Assembly: GCA_003427395.1 (NCBI GenBank)
Contig: BFEA01000509.1
Location: 1,149,683 to 1,179,955 of the forward strand
DNA: 30,273 nucleotides
Reading direction: 5' to 3'
Source: Chara braunii
Lineage: Eukaryota > Streptophyta > Charophyceae > Charales > Characeae
Positions 1 through 9,071 of this stretch are shown here, piece after piece. Made by a program: the position numbers and the translations under genes. The notes under the pieces were generated by a model. It was not told where the DNA came from and did not search any database. It saw only the letters and a list, made by a program, of their open reading frames with translations. How positions within the stretch are numbered: the first letter of the stretch is position 1; each line of letters opens with the position of its first letter.

Positions 1-440
1 TTTTTCGTTTTCTTTTTCGTTTCTTTTTTCATTTGGGGTAACTTCGGCGTAGTCACGAAAACAGTTTGTAATTGCACTTCAGGCAATCGCGCGAATATTA
101 CACACCCACACGACCCCACCGGACCCAAAACGTAGGTCATATACATTCAGCATCACCGACCCTTTTGCCTCCAGTGCAATTACAAACTCTAACCCTGACT
201 GCGCCTTAGTTTTCTCTTTTCCATTTTTTTCTTTTTTTTTTTCGTGTTGCAAGGAAAATGAGAGATAGCGGATGACAGAATCCAGATAGCACAATCACAT
301 TGAAAGCAAGAAAGTCCCACAGTGTCCAAAAAACAGCATTGCACCAATATTTCACCAATGGAGAATCCAAACACTGAAACCGAATGTGAATGAGAGCTCA
401 CTCTCATCCCCACCAAGATATGTATCGAAACCCTCTCTCT
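1..440. repeat. non-coding repeat DNA with foldback motif
   Basis: There is no convincing gene. Poly-T runs open the window and recur near 221-242. GTTTGTAATTGCACT (64-78) is matched by its exact reverse complement at 173-187, giving a 124-bp inverted-repeat unit. The adjoining 183-216 matches 11621-11654 at about 32 of 34 bases, so this is a dispersed repeat. Confidence 0.6.
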
Positions 441-1219
441 CCCTACTTGGCGCTCAGCGCCCAGTTACCCTACACAGCTACTTCTTGCCTACGAATTGAC
501 AATGCAACTGTTGACGTCAGCAGCCACCGAAGTACTTGAAGATGCGGACCATCGCCAATACCAGGTATGAGCCCTCATATCATCATCCTGATCTCTTTCA
601 CTCTCTCCCTATCCTTGTCTTCCTCCCACATCTTCTCCCTTATGCACGAAGACCACCACCACGTCCACTGGCTGTCCAAGCCAAACCCTGGCTATATAGG
701 GCTGGCTATGGCGCTGCCCTCAGCAGCGCCCTGCCTTCTTCCAGCACCCGTGCGCACTGCCTGGCAACTAGCGCTAGTGCACAACGCACAGGCCGCGAGC
801 GCACGCGCAGGCAGCACTGCCGCATGCACTGCCTAGTGCCCGAATGCCTCTACCAGTGGTGAGCTCTTTCCTTTATGGAAAGTGCTCACGCAGACTGCTC
901 CCTGGCTGGGCCTCGTGTAGCTTCCAATCGGGCCAGAGTGTATGCGCCCAGGCCCATTCAGAGAGTGGTCTGGGACCGAATTGGCTGAGCCTGCCCAACC
1001 ACCCAGGAGTAAACGTGAGGTTCTCCCTGCTTCGCCTGTGCTGCTGGAAGAGCCTAGAAGGCTCAGGAATTATTTCCTATTCTCACGAGTATGGAGGATG
1101 TAACCAGCTGGCGCATGGCAACTGTCTGGCGCCCACCAGCCTTTACCAAATTTGACGAATTCAGGCCCTATTGAAATTCAGGGGGACTGCTTTCACTTAG
1201 GGCGGGCTCATGCTTGCTG

Positions 1220-1314
1220 AATGGAAGTGGCCTTTACCAGCATTTATGACACTTTCCTAAATGGAAGTGGCCACCAGCCTTTACCAGCATTTAGGACACT
1301 TTCCTAAATGGAAG
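1220..1314. repeat. ~45-bp tandem repeat
   Basis: The segment AATGGAAGTGGCC followed by CTTTACCAGCATTTA and GACACTTTCCT occurs twice in tandem, with a third partial AAATGGAAGTGGCC at the right end. The second copy carries a small insertion (ACCAGC) next to CTTTACC. Confidence 0.85.
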
Positions 1315-1518
1315 TGGCCTGGCTGCTGCGTGCGACCCGGCTGCACCGGGCCCCGGCCCAGAAGCTTCCGGTAGGCCCCGGGAGGCTGAGCCCCAGTCTG
1401 AACGAACCAGGCCCAGGGCCTGTGACAGTTACCAGTGCCCAACTGCCCGCAGCCTGTGTTGGGTCCTTGTTGCGTATTTCGCCCAGGGCCTGACCTAGAT
1501 GTATTTGATAAAGGTAGC

Positions 1519-1645
1519 CAGGGCCTGGGCGTTTTCAACCAACTGGCGTTTCACAACTGCCTGAATTTCCCCAGTAGCAGGGTCTCAGGGCCTGGGCGAT
1601 TTCAACCAACTGGCGTTTCGCAACTGCCTGAATTTCCCCAGTAGC
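1519..1645. repeat. 67-bp tandem duplication
   Basis: Two copies of a ~60-bp segment start 67 bp apart (1519-1578 and 1586-1645). Both run from CAGGGCCTGGGCG to CCCCAGTAGC and differ at only a few positions. Confidence 0.9.
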
Positions 1646-1790
1646 GTGGAGACCCCAAACAGGAGTTGGTCGGCCTGCCCTTACTTAGGACGGCCCTTCA
1701 CTGCCGACTGTACTGAAAAGAGGGCCCAGTAGGGCTTATCGGATGTGTATGTGTATGTGTAATCCATAGGATGAGCAAAATAGAATGAAT

Positions 1791-1795
1791 GTCTC

Positions 1796-1854
<59 letters not shown>

Positions 1855-1886
1855 GTGTGTGTGTGTGTGTGTGTGTGTTCGATGGA

Positions 1887-1951
<65 letters not shown>
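1791..1951. repeat. compound (CT)n(GT)n-(CT)n(CA)n(GA)n microsatellite
   Basis: Blocks run in the order CT, GT, a short unique spacer (TTCGATGGAT), CT, CA, GA. CT pairs with GA and GT pairs with CA, so the array is a large imperfect inverted repeat that could fold as a hairpin; it also contains Z-DNA-prone and H-DNA-prone tracts. Open frames of repeated Ser-Leu, Cys-Val or Glu-Arg here are artefacts of the repeat. Confidence 0.97.
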
Positions 1952-2433
1952 TCGAATTGAGGGCACGACAGGAAGTTGGGCTGTATGACAAACTTCCGAT
2001 ATGCCCTTGTAATCGTCCTCCCAGGGCCAAGGGACAGCCGTGAGTGCGACCAACGGTCGCAGGTGGCTTACTGGAAAGATGTACGGGCACAAGAGCATAC
2101 TGGACAGTTGCAAGGTAGCGTACGGGCATATGGATTTTTTTTGCCTTGTACTCAACGGTTGGAACAGGTCCCAGTGGCAGTAGGGGCATTTTGAAAAACT
2201 TTCAGGTCGAACCGACGCCGGATCATCGCAGAGGAGGGGCAATAAGCCGTCGGAGGGGCATGCCGGAAATAAACGGATTTCAAAGGGACATTTCGAAAAT
2301 ATATGGAAAACGAAAAAAAAAAAAAAAAAAACCCTCTCACGTGCTTGTCCCTTTGAGGAGAACTGGAGAAGTGTGTTCCCCGCCGCGAAGGAGTGGCTTC
2401 CCTGCTTCCATCAGAAAGGGCAGGTGGATGGAA
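1952..2433. other. non-coding DNA with poly(A) tract, 5' flank of the LINE
   Basis: No gene is supported. A 19-nt A tract lies at 2313-2331. It is followed by TCTCACGTGCTTGTC (from about 2335) and GTGGATGGAAAAAC near 2424. The same two words recur in the same order after the LINE, near 8161 and 8197, so the LINE sits within or beside a duplicated host repeat. Confidence 0.5.
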
Positions 2434-2445
2434 AAACGGTAAGAC
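2434..2445. repeat. target-site duplication, left copy
   Basis: AAACGGTAAGAC at 2434-2445 is repeated exactly at 8142-8153, directly after the poly(A)/(CAAA)n tail of the LINE. This fits target-primed reverse transcription and sets the element at about 2446-8141. Confidence 0.75.
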
Positions 2446-3724
2446 TATGGGGCTGTTTTTTCGGTATTTTCAGGGGGCGCTTGCGGCCGACGCGGAGCGT
2501 TCCATCGAAGCGCACCGGTTCAGGGGAACCTGTCTCGTCTGCCAGCAACCCAGCACACAGCCGAGGGAAGTGACCATCGCCAAGCCGCCCTGCCTAGCAC
2601 CATCGCTAGGCAACTCACCTATTGCAGGAAGAGAGGGCATGGAGGCGAGAGACTGGCCAGAGTAATTACGTACTTTTCTAAATGCGGTCAATGAGTACCT
2701 GGACAGGCGCTAGCGCCCTGTCCTTGACGCGGAACATCGATAACTGGCTCTACTGCCCGGCATGACTATAGGGCAGGGGAACGACGAAGTCAAGTCAACG
2801 CCCACGCCCCAGCCGCCATCCATGCAGCTCTACGGAAGGGCCGGTAGTAGGTAAACCCAATCGCTCCACCGGTGTATGACCCAGTCCCTACCATTGTAAC
2901 CCTCGCCACCTGCTCTACCCACCCCTATCTATATCACCTCGACACCACACAACCCACCCCTGAGCCTACCCACCTCCTCTTGAGCCTGCTTATCCCGATC
3001 CCGACACAACACATCCCCTTCCCAAACACACCTATTTCGGTACCGACCACATAACACACCCTTACCCGAGCCCGCCTGTCCCCTCCCCGGGACTCACCCC
3101 CGAACCCAATACCGCCCTAGTTCCACACAATATACCCTCCCCTGCAAGCCCAGCCATCCCGATCCCGTCCACTACTCACATACCCGGTCCCAACGCTACC
3201 TCTACACTACCCTTCCACTGCCCCTCAAACCCCAAATCACATCACCCCATACACTCTTACCCTCCATCAACTTCCCTGATCCTTCCCCGTATTCCATACC
3301 CAGTCTAGCCTACTTTTAGCCTCGCTCCCATCACACATACTCAGCCCAGATCCCATCGCCAATACATACAACCATATCCACGCACTTACGCACCCTGTAT
3401 AGGATCCCCTGGTCCCACACGCCTCAATCTCCAACTACCCCCCCAAGTCATCTCCCCATAGACACCTGGCCCTACCCACCTCCCTTACGGCTGCACTACG
3501 AATACCACCGCCTGCTATCCACCCCGTGCTCCGACATCACACTTCTTATCTGTGGGAATCGGCCCGACACAGCCCAACCATCTCCTGGTTATCCCAATTC
3601 CGCCCCCTTCCAACAAGGAAACCCAACCCCCTCAACACAGCGTGGGGCCTTCCCCCGAACAAACATCTCACTCCACCACTCGCCCTGACCTACGACCGGC
3701 CAACACCTATTCTCTAGACTCTGA
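2446..3724 (+). other. LINE 5' region with strongly C-rich, G-poor stretch
   Basis: The first ~400 bp are GC-rich. From about 2870 to 3720 the + strand is dominated by C with few G, and translations are Pro/Thr/Leu-rich with frequent stops (for example 2872-3054). An L1 element would carry ORF1 (RNA-binding) here, but I see no RRM or zinc knuckle. It may be an eroded ORF1 or a leader with strand-asymmetric composition. Confidence 0.5.
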
Positions 3725-6406
3725 CAGCCCCCAACAGGTACATGGACCAAGGATCGGGTCCCCCACCACAGGCACACAAGGGGCTGCGCAATCCTACTGC
3801 ACAGACAGCTTGAGGCTGGAATCTTGGACCAGGATGCAGATATTTGGGGCCATTGGGCCTGGATGCAGATCAGAATGGCGGACGAAACCTGGCTCCTGAT
3901 GACTGTCTATGTCCCGGCAGAACCCAAGGAGCGCAGATCTTTTTTGGAGGAACTACCTGCTGTTATTCCTATTGCGGACAACGTAGTGCTGGCCGGGGAT
4001 TTTAACACCACACTTATCCTAGGCCTGGATTCACCAGAAGTTTTCTTCAGGAAAACGGACGCAGTAATGCTATCTAACATACTGGCGGAGCAGAGCCTGG
4101 TCGACTCCTACCGCATTACACATCCCACAGATCCAGGCTTCACCTGGTTCTCGTCACAGAGGATAGGCAACAGCCTCCCTCCCAAGCGGAGGCTAGATCT
4201 GATGCTCACCAAGGGAGCTGCATGGGATGCCTTGGTATCAGTCAACTGCGTCATAGAAACGCTATCTGACCACCGCCCCTTGGTGGCTGCCTTCGAACTT
4301 GCCAATCAACTACAAAGGGGACCAGACACTTTTTGTCTAAATACGGACATGCTCAACCAGCAAGGGGTTCTGGACTGGGTTACAGCGCACTGGCAGGACT
4401 GGCAACGAACAAAGGGGGACTTTGAAACAGAGGCACAGTGGCTGCAAACAGGCTTCAGAATCACAACCAGCGCCCTTGATGTTTTCTCAAGGATCCAGGC
4501 CAGGGGAAGAAGGCAGCAGGAGCAGGAATGCAGGAAAATGATAGCAGAAGCGGAGGCGGAACTGGAGGCACAACCATTAGCAGAACTCTACTGGCAGCAT
4601 AGGAGGGACCGACGGATTCAGAAACTCGAGGATATGCAGGTTGAACAGCACGTGATTTGGGCCCAGAGAGCGCATGAAAAGGGCCTAATAACTGCGGACC
4701 GTATGTCTAAGGAAACCTTTCAGCGCATATGCCCTCCAAGGCAGAATGCACTGATTAGAGAACTCCACCACCCCTTCTATGCCGAGGCACCGCCAGCGAA
4801 GAAGGGAATCATCACCCTTATCTACAAGAAGGGGGACAAATGTAACATCCGGATATGGCGACCCATATCTAGGCTTAACGTGTCATATAAGATATTAGCC
4901 AAGATGCTCGCCAGGCGACTCAGCCCTCATCTGCCACACCTGGTCCATTCAGACCAGGGTGCCTTTGTTCAGGGACGGTCCATCGCAGAGAACATCATGA
5001 TGGCAGTGGGCGCACTCGAGATAGTCCAACGGGAGAACAGACAGGCGCTAGTAGCTATGCTAGACCTAGAGAAGGCATATGACCGAGTTAATTGGTCTTT
5101 TGTACTAGCAACCTTGGAGCACATGGGCTTTGGACCAAGATTCCAGCGGACCGTCCGGGAACTCTACATCGAGGCGACAGCGACAGTCAACGTCAACGGG
5201 TTTCAATCTGCTTCCTTCACACTGTCGAGGTCGCTTCGCCAAGGCTTCCCACTTGCCTCTCTCCTTTTCACACTGCAGATGGAGGTACTCCTAAACTCAT
5301 TGAGGGCGTCACCACGGATTCAAGGACTGGACTTGGGAAATGGGGAGCAGATGAAGACTGGTGCCATCGCAGACGACCTGCTGTTGGTTGTTGAGGCGGT
5401 CCCGGAATCAACACAAGAAGTCAAAGCGCTGCTTGATGACTATGCAACACTGTCCGAAGCACAAGTCAATTGGGGGAAATCGGTTTACTTTCTCCCTGCA
5501 GATTACGATCTTACCGGACAAGACTGGGGGATGCGAAGAATTCCACAAGATATATCAGAACGATATTTGGGAATCCAAGTTTCCCTAGCCGACGCCAGAC
5601 CAAAGCAGCAGGCCATTCTCCAGGCTCGCACCAAGGCCTGTCTTCAGAAGTGCAGAACAGCAGTAGGGATATCTTTACTTGGGCGGGCGATCTTAATCAC
5701 AGCAGCCGTATTCGCACAGCTGTGGTATGTGGCCGCAATCTGTTTAATAGCCAAGCCTGCTGCTAGGGCCCTGACCAAGGACGCAGCACGTTACCTCTGG
5801 AAACCAGCAGCGAAAAAGGACCAGGGATTTATCTCCAAATGTGCCTGGTCCAGGGTCTGCACATCCAAACGAGAAGGAGGTTTGAGTGTAGTAGACCCCA
5901 GGAGTCAGAACCTGGCCCTCATGATGAAGTGGCTACTGAAGATTGCAACACAAGTCGAACGCAGATCCTTGCTGGCCATTCTAGAATACATGCTGCAGCA
6001 GGAACTGTCGCTGGCTCGCAAGGAAGACATATGGACATGTGTCTTCATGTCCTCATTTGCAGGCAGGCCGATGAGATCTCCGCTAGCGAAAGCTTGTTGG
6101 ACTGCATGGAGACTTCTGATGCCTTCACTGAAGAAGGCCCCAGTGACAAGAGAGGAAGTCCTCCGACAGAACATATTCGACAATGAATTCATCATCAACA
6201 GGCAGGGGACCTCCTTCCAAGCCACCGCTGCTCCGGGGAACTTTGGAAGGAAATGGTGTGAGCGAGGAGTGGTAACAATCCGGGATTTATGGGATGAAGA
6301 CGAAAACAAATGGCATACAGCGGAACAGCTTAAGACAAAGCTTGGACGTCTTCAGCACGTCGTTGACAGAAGCGCACCCCCACTGGCTACAACTGCTGCA
6401 GTCTGA
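3725..6406 (+). CDS. LINE ORF2, N-terminal part: endonuclease and reverse transcriptase
   Basis: The frame opens after a TGA at 3722-3724. Counting from codon 3824, GDFN (58-61), a TWFS...RLDLML block (107-128) and SDH (148-150) are endonuclease motifs of the APE-like family. Upstream in the same frame, RGCAILLHR extends the endonuclease, but the N-terminal catalytic motifs are missing. The RT follows: IWRPISRLNVSYKILAK (344-360), motif A LDLEKAYD (413-420), motif B RQGFPLASLLF (472-482) and motif C IADD (515-518); all catalytic Asp are present. Only about 175 residues separate SDH from the RT, and the GxDG block that usually precedes it is absent, suggesting an in-frame internal deletion. 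The frame ends at 6406 but homologous coding continues in another frame. Confidence 0.88.
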   Translation, partial: QPPTGTWTKDRVPHHRHTRGCAILLHRQLEAGILDQDADIWGHWAWMQIRMADETWLLMTVYVPAEPKERRSFLEELPAVIPIADNVVLAGDFNTTLILGLDSPEVFFRKTDAVMLSNILAEQSLVDSYRITHPTDPGFTWFSSQRIGNSLPPKRRLDLMLTKGAAWDALVSVNCVIETLSDHRPLVAAFELANQLQRGPDTFCLNTDMLNQQGVLDWVTAHWQDWQRTKGDFETEAQWLQTGFRITTSALDVFSRIQARGRRQQEQECRKMIAEAEAELEAQPLAELYWQHRRDRRIQKLEDMQVEQHVIWAQRAHEKGLITADRMSKETFQRICPPRQNALIRELHHPFYAEAPPAKKGIITLIYKKGDKCNIRIWRPISRLNVSYKILAKMLARRLSPHLPHLVHSDQGAFVQGRSIAENIMMAVGALEIVQRENRQALVAMLDLEKAYDRVNWSFVLATLEHMGFGPRFQRTVRELYIEATATVNVNGFQSASFTLSRSLRQGFPLASLLFTLQMEVLLNSLRASPRIQGLDLGNGEQMKTGAIADDLLLVVEAVPESTQEVKALLDDYATLSEAQVNWGKSVYFLPADYDLTGQDWGMRRIPQDISERYLGIQVSLADARPKQQAILQARTKACLQKCRTAVGISLLGRAILITAAVFAQLWYVAAICLIAKPAARALTKDAARYLWKPAAKKDQGFISKCAWSRVCTSKREGGLSVVDPRSQNLALMMKWLLKIATQVERRSLLAILEYMLQQELSLARKEDIWTCVFMSSFAGRPMRSPLAKACWTAWRLLMPSLKKAPVTREEVLRQNIFDNEFIINRQGTSFQATAAPGNFGRKWCERGVVTIRDLWDEDENKWHTAEQLKTKLGRLQHVVDRSAPPLATTAAV

Positions 6407-7457
6407 GGATCCCGTGGTAGGCGAATGGTACACAATGCTACAGGACCAAGAGCCCAAACCAGTCTTGCGGGTTATCCAACAATTGGACGAGGTTACTTGG
6501 CAAGCGCAGCAATGGGCGCGGATAGAGGAACCTCCGCACCAGGATCGACTGCAACTCCAAGGGGAAGCGGCAATCAACAGTGATCAGCAACTGCAACTGA
6601 TCCGAGTAGACACATTCCAGGCCAACAGGCAAGCTGTGCACAATCTCCTATTAAGAGGACAGCCCCTGTTGGAGACAAGGATGGACCCACTAGCTCTATC
6701 CTGGCCAATGTCTCAGGGCCCTTCTATTCCTCTGGCTCGCTACACCACCAAGTTTGGAAGAAGACTACTAAACCAGGTCAAGACCCTACCCGCAACAGCG
6801 GCCTCAGCGTTCAACCATAAGGTTCCAAATCTGCAACCAGCCACCGAGCGGGGTCTCCAAACACTGTGGGCACAGCTACCCATGCTGCCCTCACAGAAGC
6901 TTGCAGGATTGACATGGTTGCTCTCGCACACCGCTGTTCCCACCTCAGTCTCACTTTTCGAGAGAGGAATGGAAGTGGACACGAAGTGCAGGCGCTGTGG
7001 GAACAGGCAGGAAGAGACGCTCGAGCATCTGTTCTGGGATTGCCCCGCCTCCAAGCGCATTTGGCAGTGGTGGGAGCGGCACTGGTTCAGCTTCGTTGGT
7101 AACCTACTCTCATGGGACAAAACCTGGGTCCTCCACGGATGCATACCCAGCACTTGGTTCCAACGAACCGGGAGAGGCTATGTCGCCCAAGTGATTCGTA
7201 CCATCATCATCTGGACCATCCGGGAAGACCGTAACAATGTCCTCTTCCGACAGCAATGGACCAGCGACAGTGCCATCATCAGCAAAATTAAGGCCTGGAT
7301 CAGGACTATGATCCGAGTTGACTGGATAAGGAAGGCGCACAGAGGGCGCAAACCAACTAGCAGACGATGGTTCCTGGTGACTTGGGCCAGAGACAACAGG
7401 CTCGCAGCTGTCACGCTCAACGGGCAGTTGGTCATCACCCCCTGGCTCCACTCCTGA
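6294..7457 (+). CDS. LINE ORF2, C-terminal part with CCHC zinc motif, out of frame
   Basis: This frame continues ORF2 after a frameshift between about 6340 and 6385; the true junction lies inside the overlap, so the first ~20 residues of the frame are probably not coding. Residues 232-250 contain Cys-x2-Cys-x9-His-x4-Cys, followed by a Trp-rich stretch, the zf-RVT-type arrangement at the end of plant LINE ORF2 proteins. This segment is thought to bind template RNA during target-primed reverse transcription. The stop is at 7455-7457, and the 3' UTR follows directly. Confidence 0.82.
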   Translation: MKTKTNGIQRNSLRQSLDVFSTSLTEAHPHWLQLLQSEDPVVGEWYTMLQDQEPKPVLRVIQQLDEVTWQAQQWARIEEPPHQDRLQLQGEAAINSDQQLQLIRVDTFQANRQAVHNLLLRGQPLLETRMDPLALSWPMSQGPSIPLARYTTKFGRRLLNQVKTLPATAASAFNHKVPNLQPATERGLQTLWAQLPMLPSQKLAGLTWLLSHTAVPTSVSLFERGMEVDTKCRRCGNRQEETLEHLFWDCPASKRIWQWWERHWFSFVGNLLSWDKTWVLHGCIPSTWFQRTGRGYVAQVIRTIIIWTIREDRNNVLFRQQWTSDSAIISKIKAWIRTMIRVDWIRKAHRGRKPTSRRWFLVTWARDNRLAAVTLNGQLVITPWLHS

Positions 7458-8095
7458 GCCCCACACCCCTTCTTCCCGCCCTCTCCCTCCCCTTACCCCT
7501 CCTTGAACTTGACTACTGGGTCTCGGATGGCAGCTGTAGTTCTCCTTCCCTTGGTTTTAAGATATTGGAATAGATACACACTGTTGAGTTGAGCCTTGCT
7601 CCTCCAGTATAGGGAGACACAGAGAATAATAGGGTGATGAGATGGTTCCAAGTAGGCAATCCCCTTCTTTCGAATCCTGCCCCTGTTCACTTTCTATTAC
7701 ACACACACAGAGTAATAGGGTGTTGGTATGGATTTTAAGTAGGTAGCTTGTCTTAGGTGATGGAGATGGGTATATACTGTTGAGTTGAGCTCTGCTCCTC
7801 CAGGCCAAAACAGTACTTAGTAGGAATGCCTTTGAGTAGATTGATCGCCTTTAAGTAAGTAGGATGGATACTTTCTGTTGAGTCGAGCTCAGCTCCTCCA
7901 GCCTAGAGATTTATAATGGACAGTAGGACGTAGGTGTCATTCCAAGTAGGCAGCTTTCTGACACATAAGTGAGATGGGCACACCTCCGGGTCCCTAACAG
8001 GTCCCGTCAAAAGCGAAGCTGGCTAAGGCTGCCAGACCATACCGGGTTGAATTGTGGGTCCCCGGCCCTTTTCAATTTGAGAATAAAATTTCTAC

Positions 8096-8099
<4 letters not shown>
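7458..8099 (+). other. LINE 3' UTR with internal repeats and poly(A) signal
   Basis: A module containing TGTTGAGT(T/C)GAGC then GCTCCTCCAG occurs three times (about 7574-7607, 7775-7803, 7868-7901). A second word, AAGTAGG(C/T)A, recurs near 7652, 7737 and 7942. AATAAA at 8082-8087 lies 13 nt before the A tract. The repeats may be what the element's RT recognises, but this is inference. Confidence 0.75.
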
Positions 8100-8128
<29 letters not shown>

Positions 8129-8141
8129 CAAACAAACAAAC
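8100..8141 (+). other. LINE poly(A) tail and (CAAA)n terminus
   Basis: There are 29 consecutive A residues (8100-8128), then CAAA repeats running into the right target-site duplication. The position after AATAAA shows that the tail derives from a polyadenylated transcript. Confidence 0.9.
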
Positions 8142-8153
8142 AAACGGTAAGAC
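8142..8153. repeat. target-site duplication, right copy
   Basis: AAACGGTAAGAC matches 2434-2445 exactly. The first bases overlap the last CAAA unit of the tail, so the true duplication could be 9-12 bp. Confidence 0.75.
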
Positions 8154-8249
8154 CGGATCTTCTCACGTGCTTGTCTGCAGGTGCATGAACTGCAAGTGGA
8201 TGGAAAAACTATAAGATGGCATTCCGAAGGGTCTCGCTTCCACTGCCGT

Positions 8250-8384
8250 CTTTCCCCGAACATAACGCACCCTAAAAATGAATGTATACAAACTGTATTT
8301 CCGGCCAGTTACAGCCAAAATGAGGGTGCGTTGTGTTCGGGGGAAGGCGATACTCTCGAAATGCGCAAAACAAGAGCGAATCTT
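8250..8384. repeat. foldback repeat copy 1 (hairpin)
   Basis: The arm 8250-8273 (CTTTCCCCGAACATAACGCA and four more bases) pairs with 8323-8346 at about 22 of 24 positions around a ~49-nt loop. Directly after it, 8356-8384 matches the reverse complement of 11353-11381 at 27 of 29 positions, linking it to a second copy in opposite orientation. It encodes nothing and is MITE-like in form. Confidence 0.75.
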
Positions 8385-8771
8385 CCCCTACAACTCGGCG
8401 CGATACACCGCCATGATTTTTGTCTCTCGTGCATGTCGAGAGTAGTGGAGCGAGGTGCAACCTTCCTTCTTTCTCTCGTTTCGACACTGGACGCGTGGCG
8501 TTCGGCCGGCTTTCCAGTTTATCTTCCGGTTAATTTATTTATTCCTCATGAGGTTAATTTCAAAAATATTGCTGTTTCGAAGTTTGGCAGCAAAAATGTC
8601 GTCCGTTCGAAGTATAGAGGTTTCGTTGCAGCTTTATAGCTTTATCTTCCGCTTAATTTATTTGATCCGCATGTCCTCTCCACACTGCCAGAGGGTACGC
8701 CTGTGAGCTGCTTTTGTGTGATGTTGATGCGCTGTGCTGGGGGGACACAGGCAAACTTCACCTCCGGCTCT
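8385..8771. other. non-coding, upstream region of the DUF4360 gene
   Basis: Frames here (for example 8181-8639) cross the foldback repeat and resemble no known protein. The short word AGCTTTATCTTCCG/AGTTTATCTTCCG(C/G)TTAATTTATTT occurs twice (about 8515-8540 and 8637-8663), a small local duplication. Nothing else is supported. Confidence 0.4.
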
Positions 8772-8772
8772 G

Positions 8773-8778
8773 TATAAA
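8773..8778 (+). promoter_or_regulatory. candidate TATA box
   Basis: TATAAA within CTGTATAAAGGCG lies about 300 bp upstream of the first usable ATG (9072) of the secreted-protein gene. The ~270-nt leader this implies is plausible for a plant gene. It was assigned by position and motif only. Confidence 0.4.
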
Positions 8779-9071
8779 GGCGCATGAACGGGCACTCTGC
8801 GTTCAGTGCGCTGCGATCTGCTTACTGATCGTGGGCGGTGTTTGGGGATCGCAGGCGGGAGCTCCGAGAAGTGGCGTCGGCTATCTCTTCTTCCACGGCA
8901 TTTGAGCCGAGGAGAGGGACCTCAAGCGGCGACTCCAGGCGAACAGCTCCGGGAGCGGCGAATTGGGAAGGGCTTTATCTGCTGCCATCACCGGAAGAGC
9001 TCATCTGTCGCTGGGCGCGCGGAGACAAGAGCAAGGTGAGGCGAAAGGCGTAGACGAAGAGGATCAGGCAC

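Larger units (their letters stand above)
441..1790. other. no recognisable gene; short tandem duplications
   Basis: Open frames here (for example 536-862 and 844-1155) have low-complexity translations and resemble no family I know. A TATATA motif lies near 693-698, followed by a 7-bp hairpin (710-716 with 724-730). Two local duplications are visible: a ~45-bp unit in 1220-1314, and a 67-bp-period repeat whose copies are 1519-1578 and 1586-1645. The stretch could be UTR or promoter of a gene lying to the left, but nothing shows that. Confidence 0.4.
2446..8141 (+). mobile_element. L1-like non-LTR retrotransposon (LINE), decayed
   Basis: The element is about 5.7 kb. It has a 12-bp target-site duplication, a long leader, an ORF2 encoding endonuclease, reverse transcriptase and a CCHC segment, a 3' UTR with AATAAA at 8082-8087, a 29-nt A tract (8100-8128) and a (CAAA)4 end. 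No ORF1 is intact. The endonuclease lacks its N-terminal third, the spacer before the RT looks shortened, and one frameshift interrupts ORF2, so this copy should be unable to move by itself. The order endonuclease, RT, CCHC and the poly(A) tail place it in the L1-like group of plant LINEs. Confidence 0.9.

Noticed and set aside
1736-2242. Long open frames over the microsatellite on both strands (Ser/Leu, Cys/Val, Glu/Arg repeats)
   Set aside because: Dinucleotide repeats lack stops in several frames; the translations are simple repeats, with no coding evidence.
5905-6309. Minus-strand frame inside the LINE ORF2
   Set aside because: It is the shadow of the RT/C-terminal coding frame on the + strand, which carries recognisable motifs.
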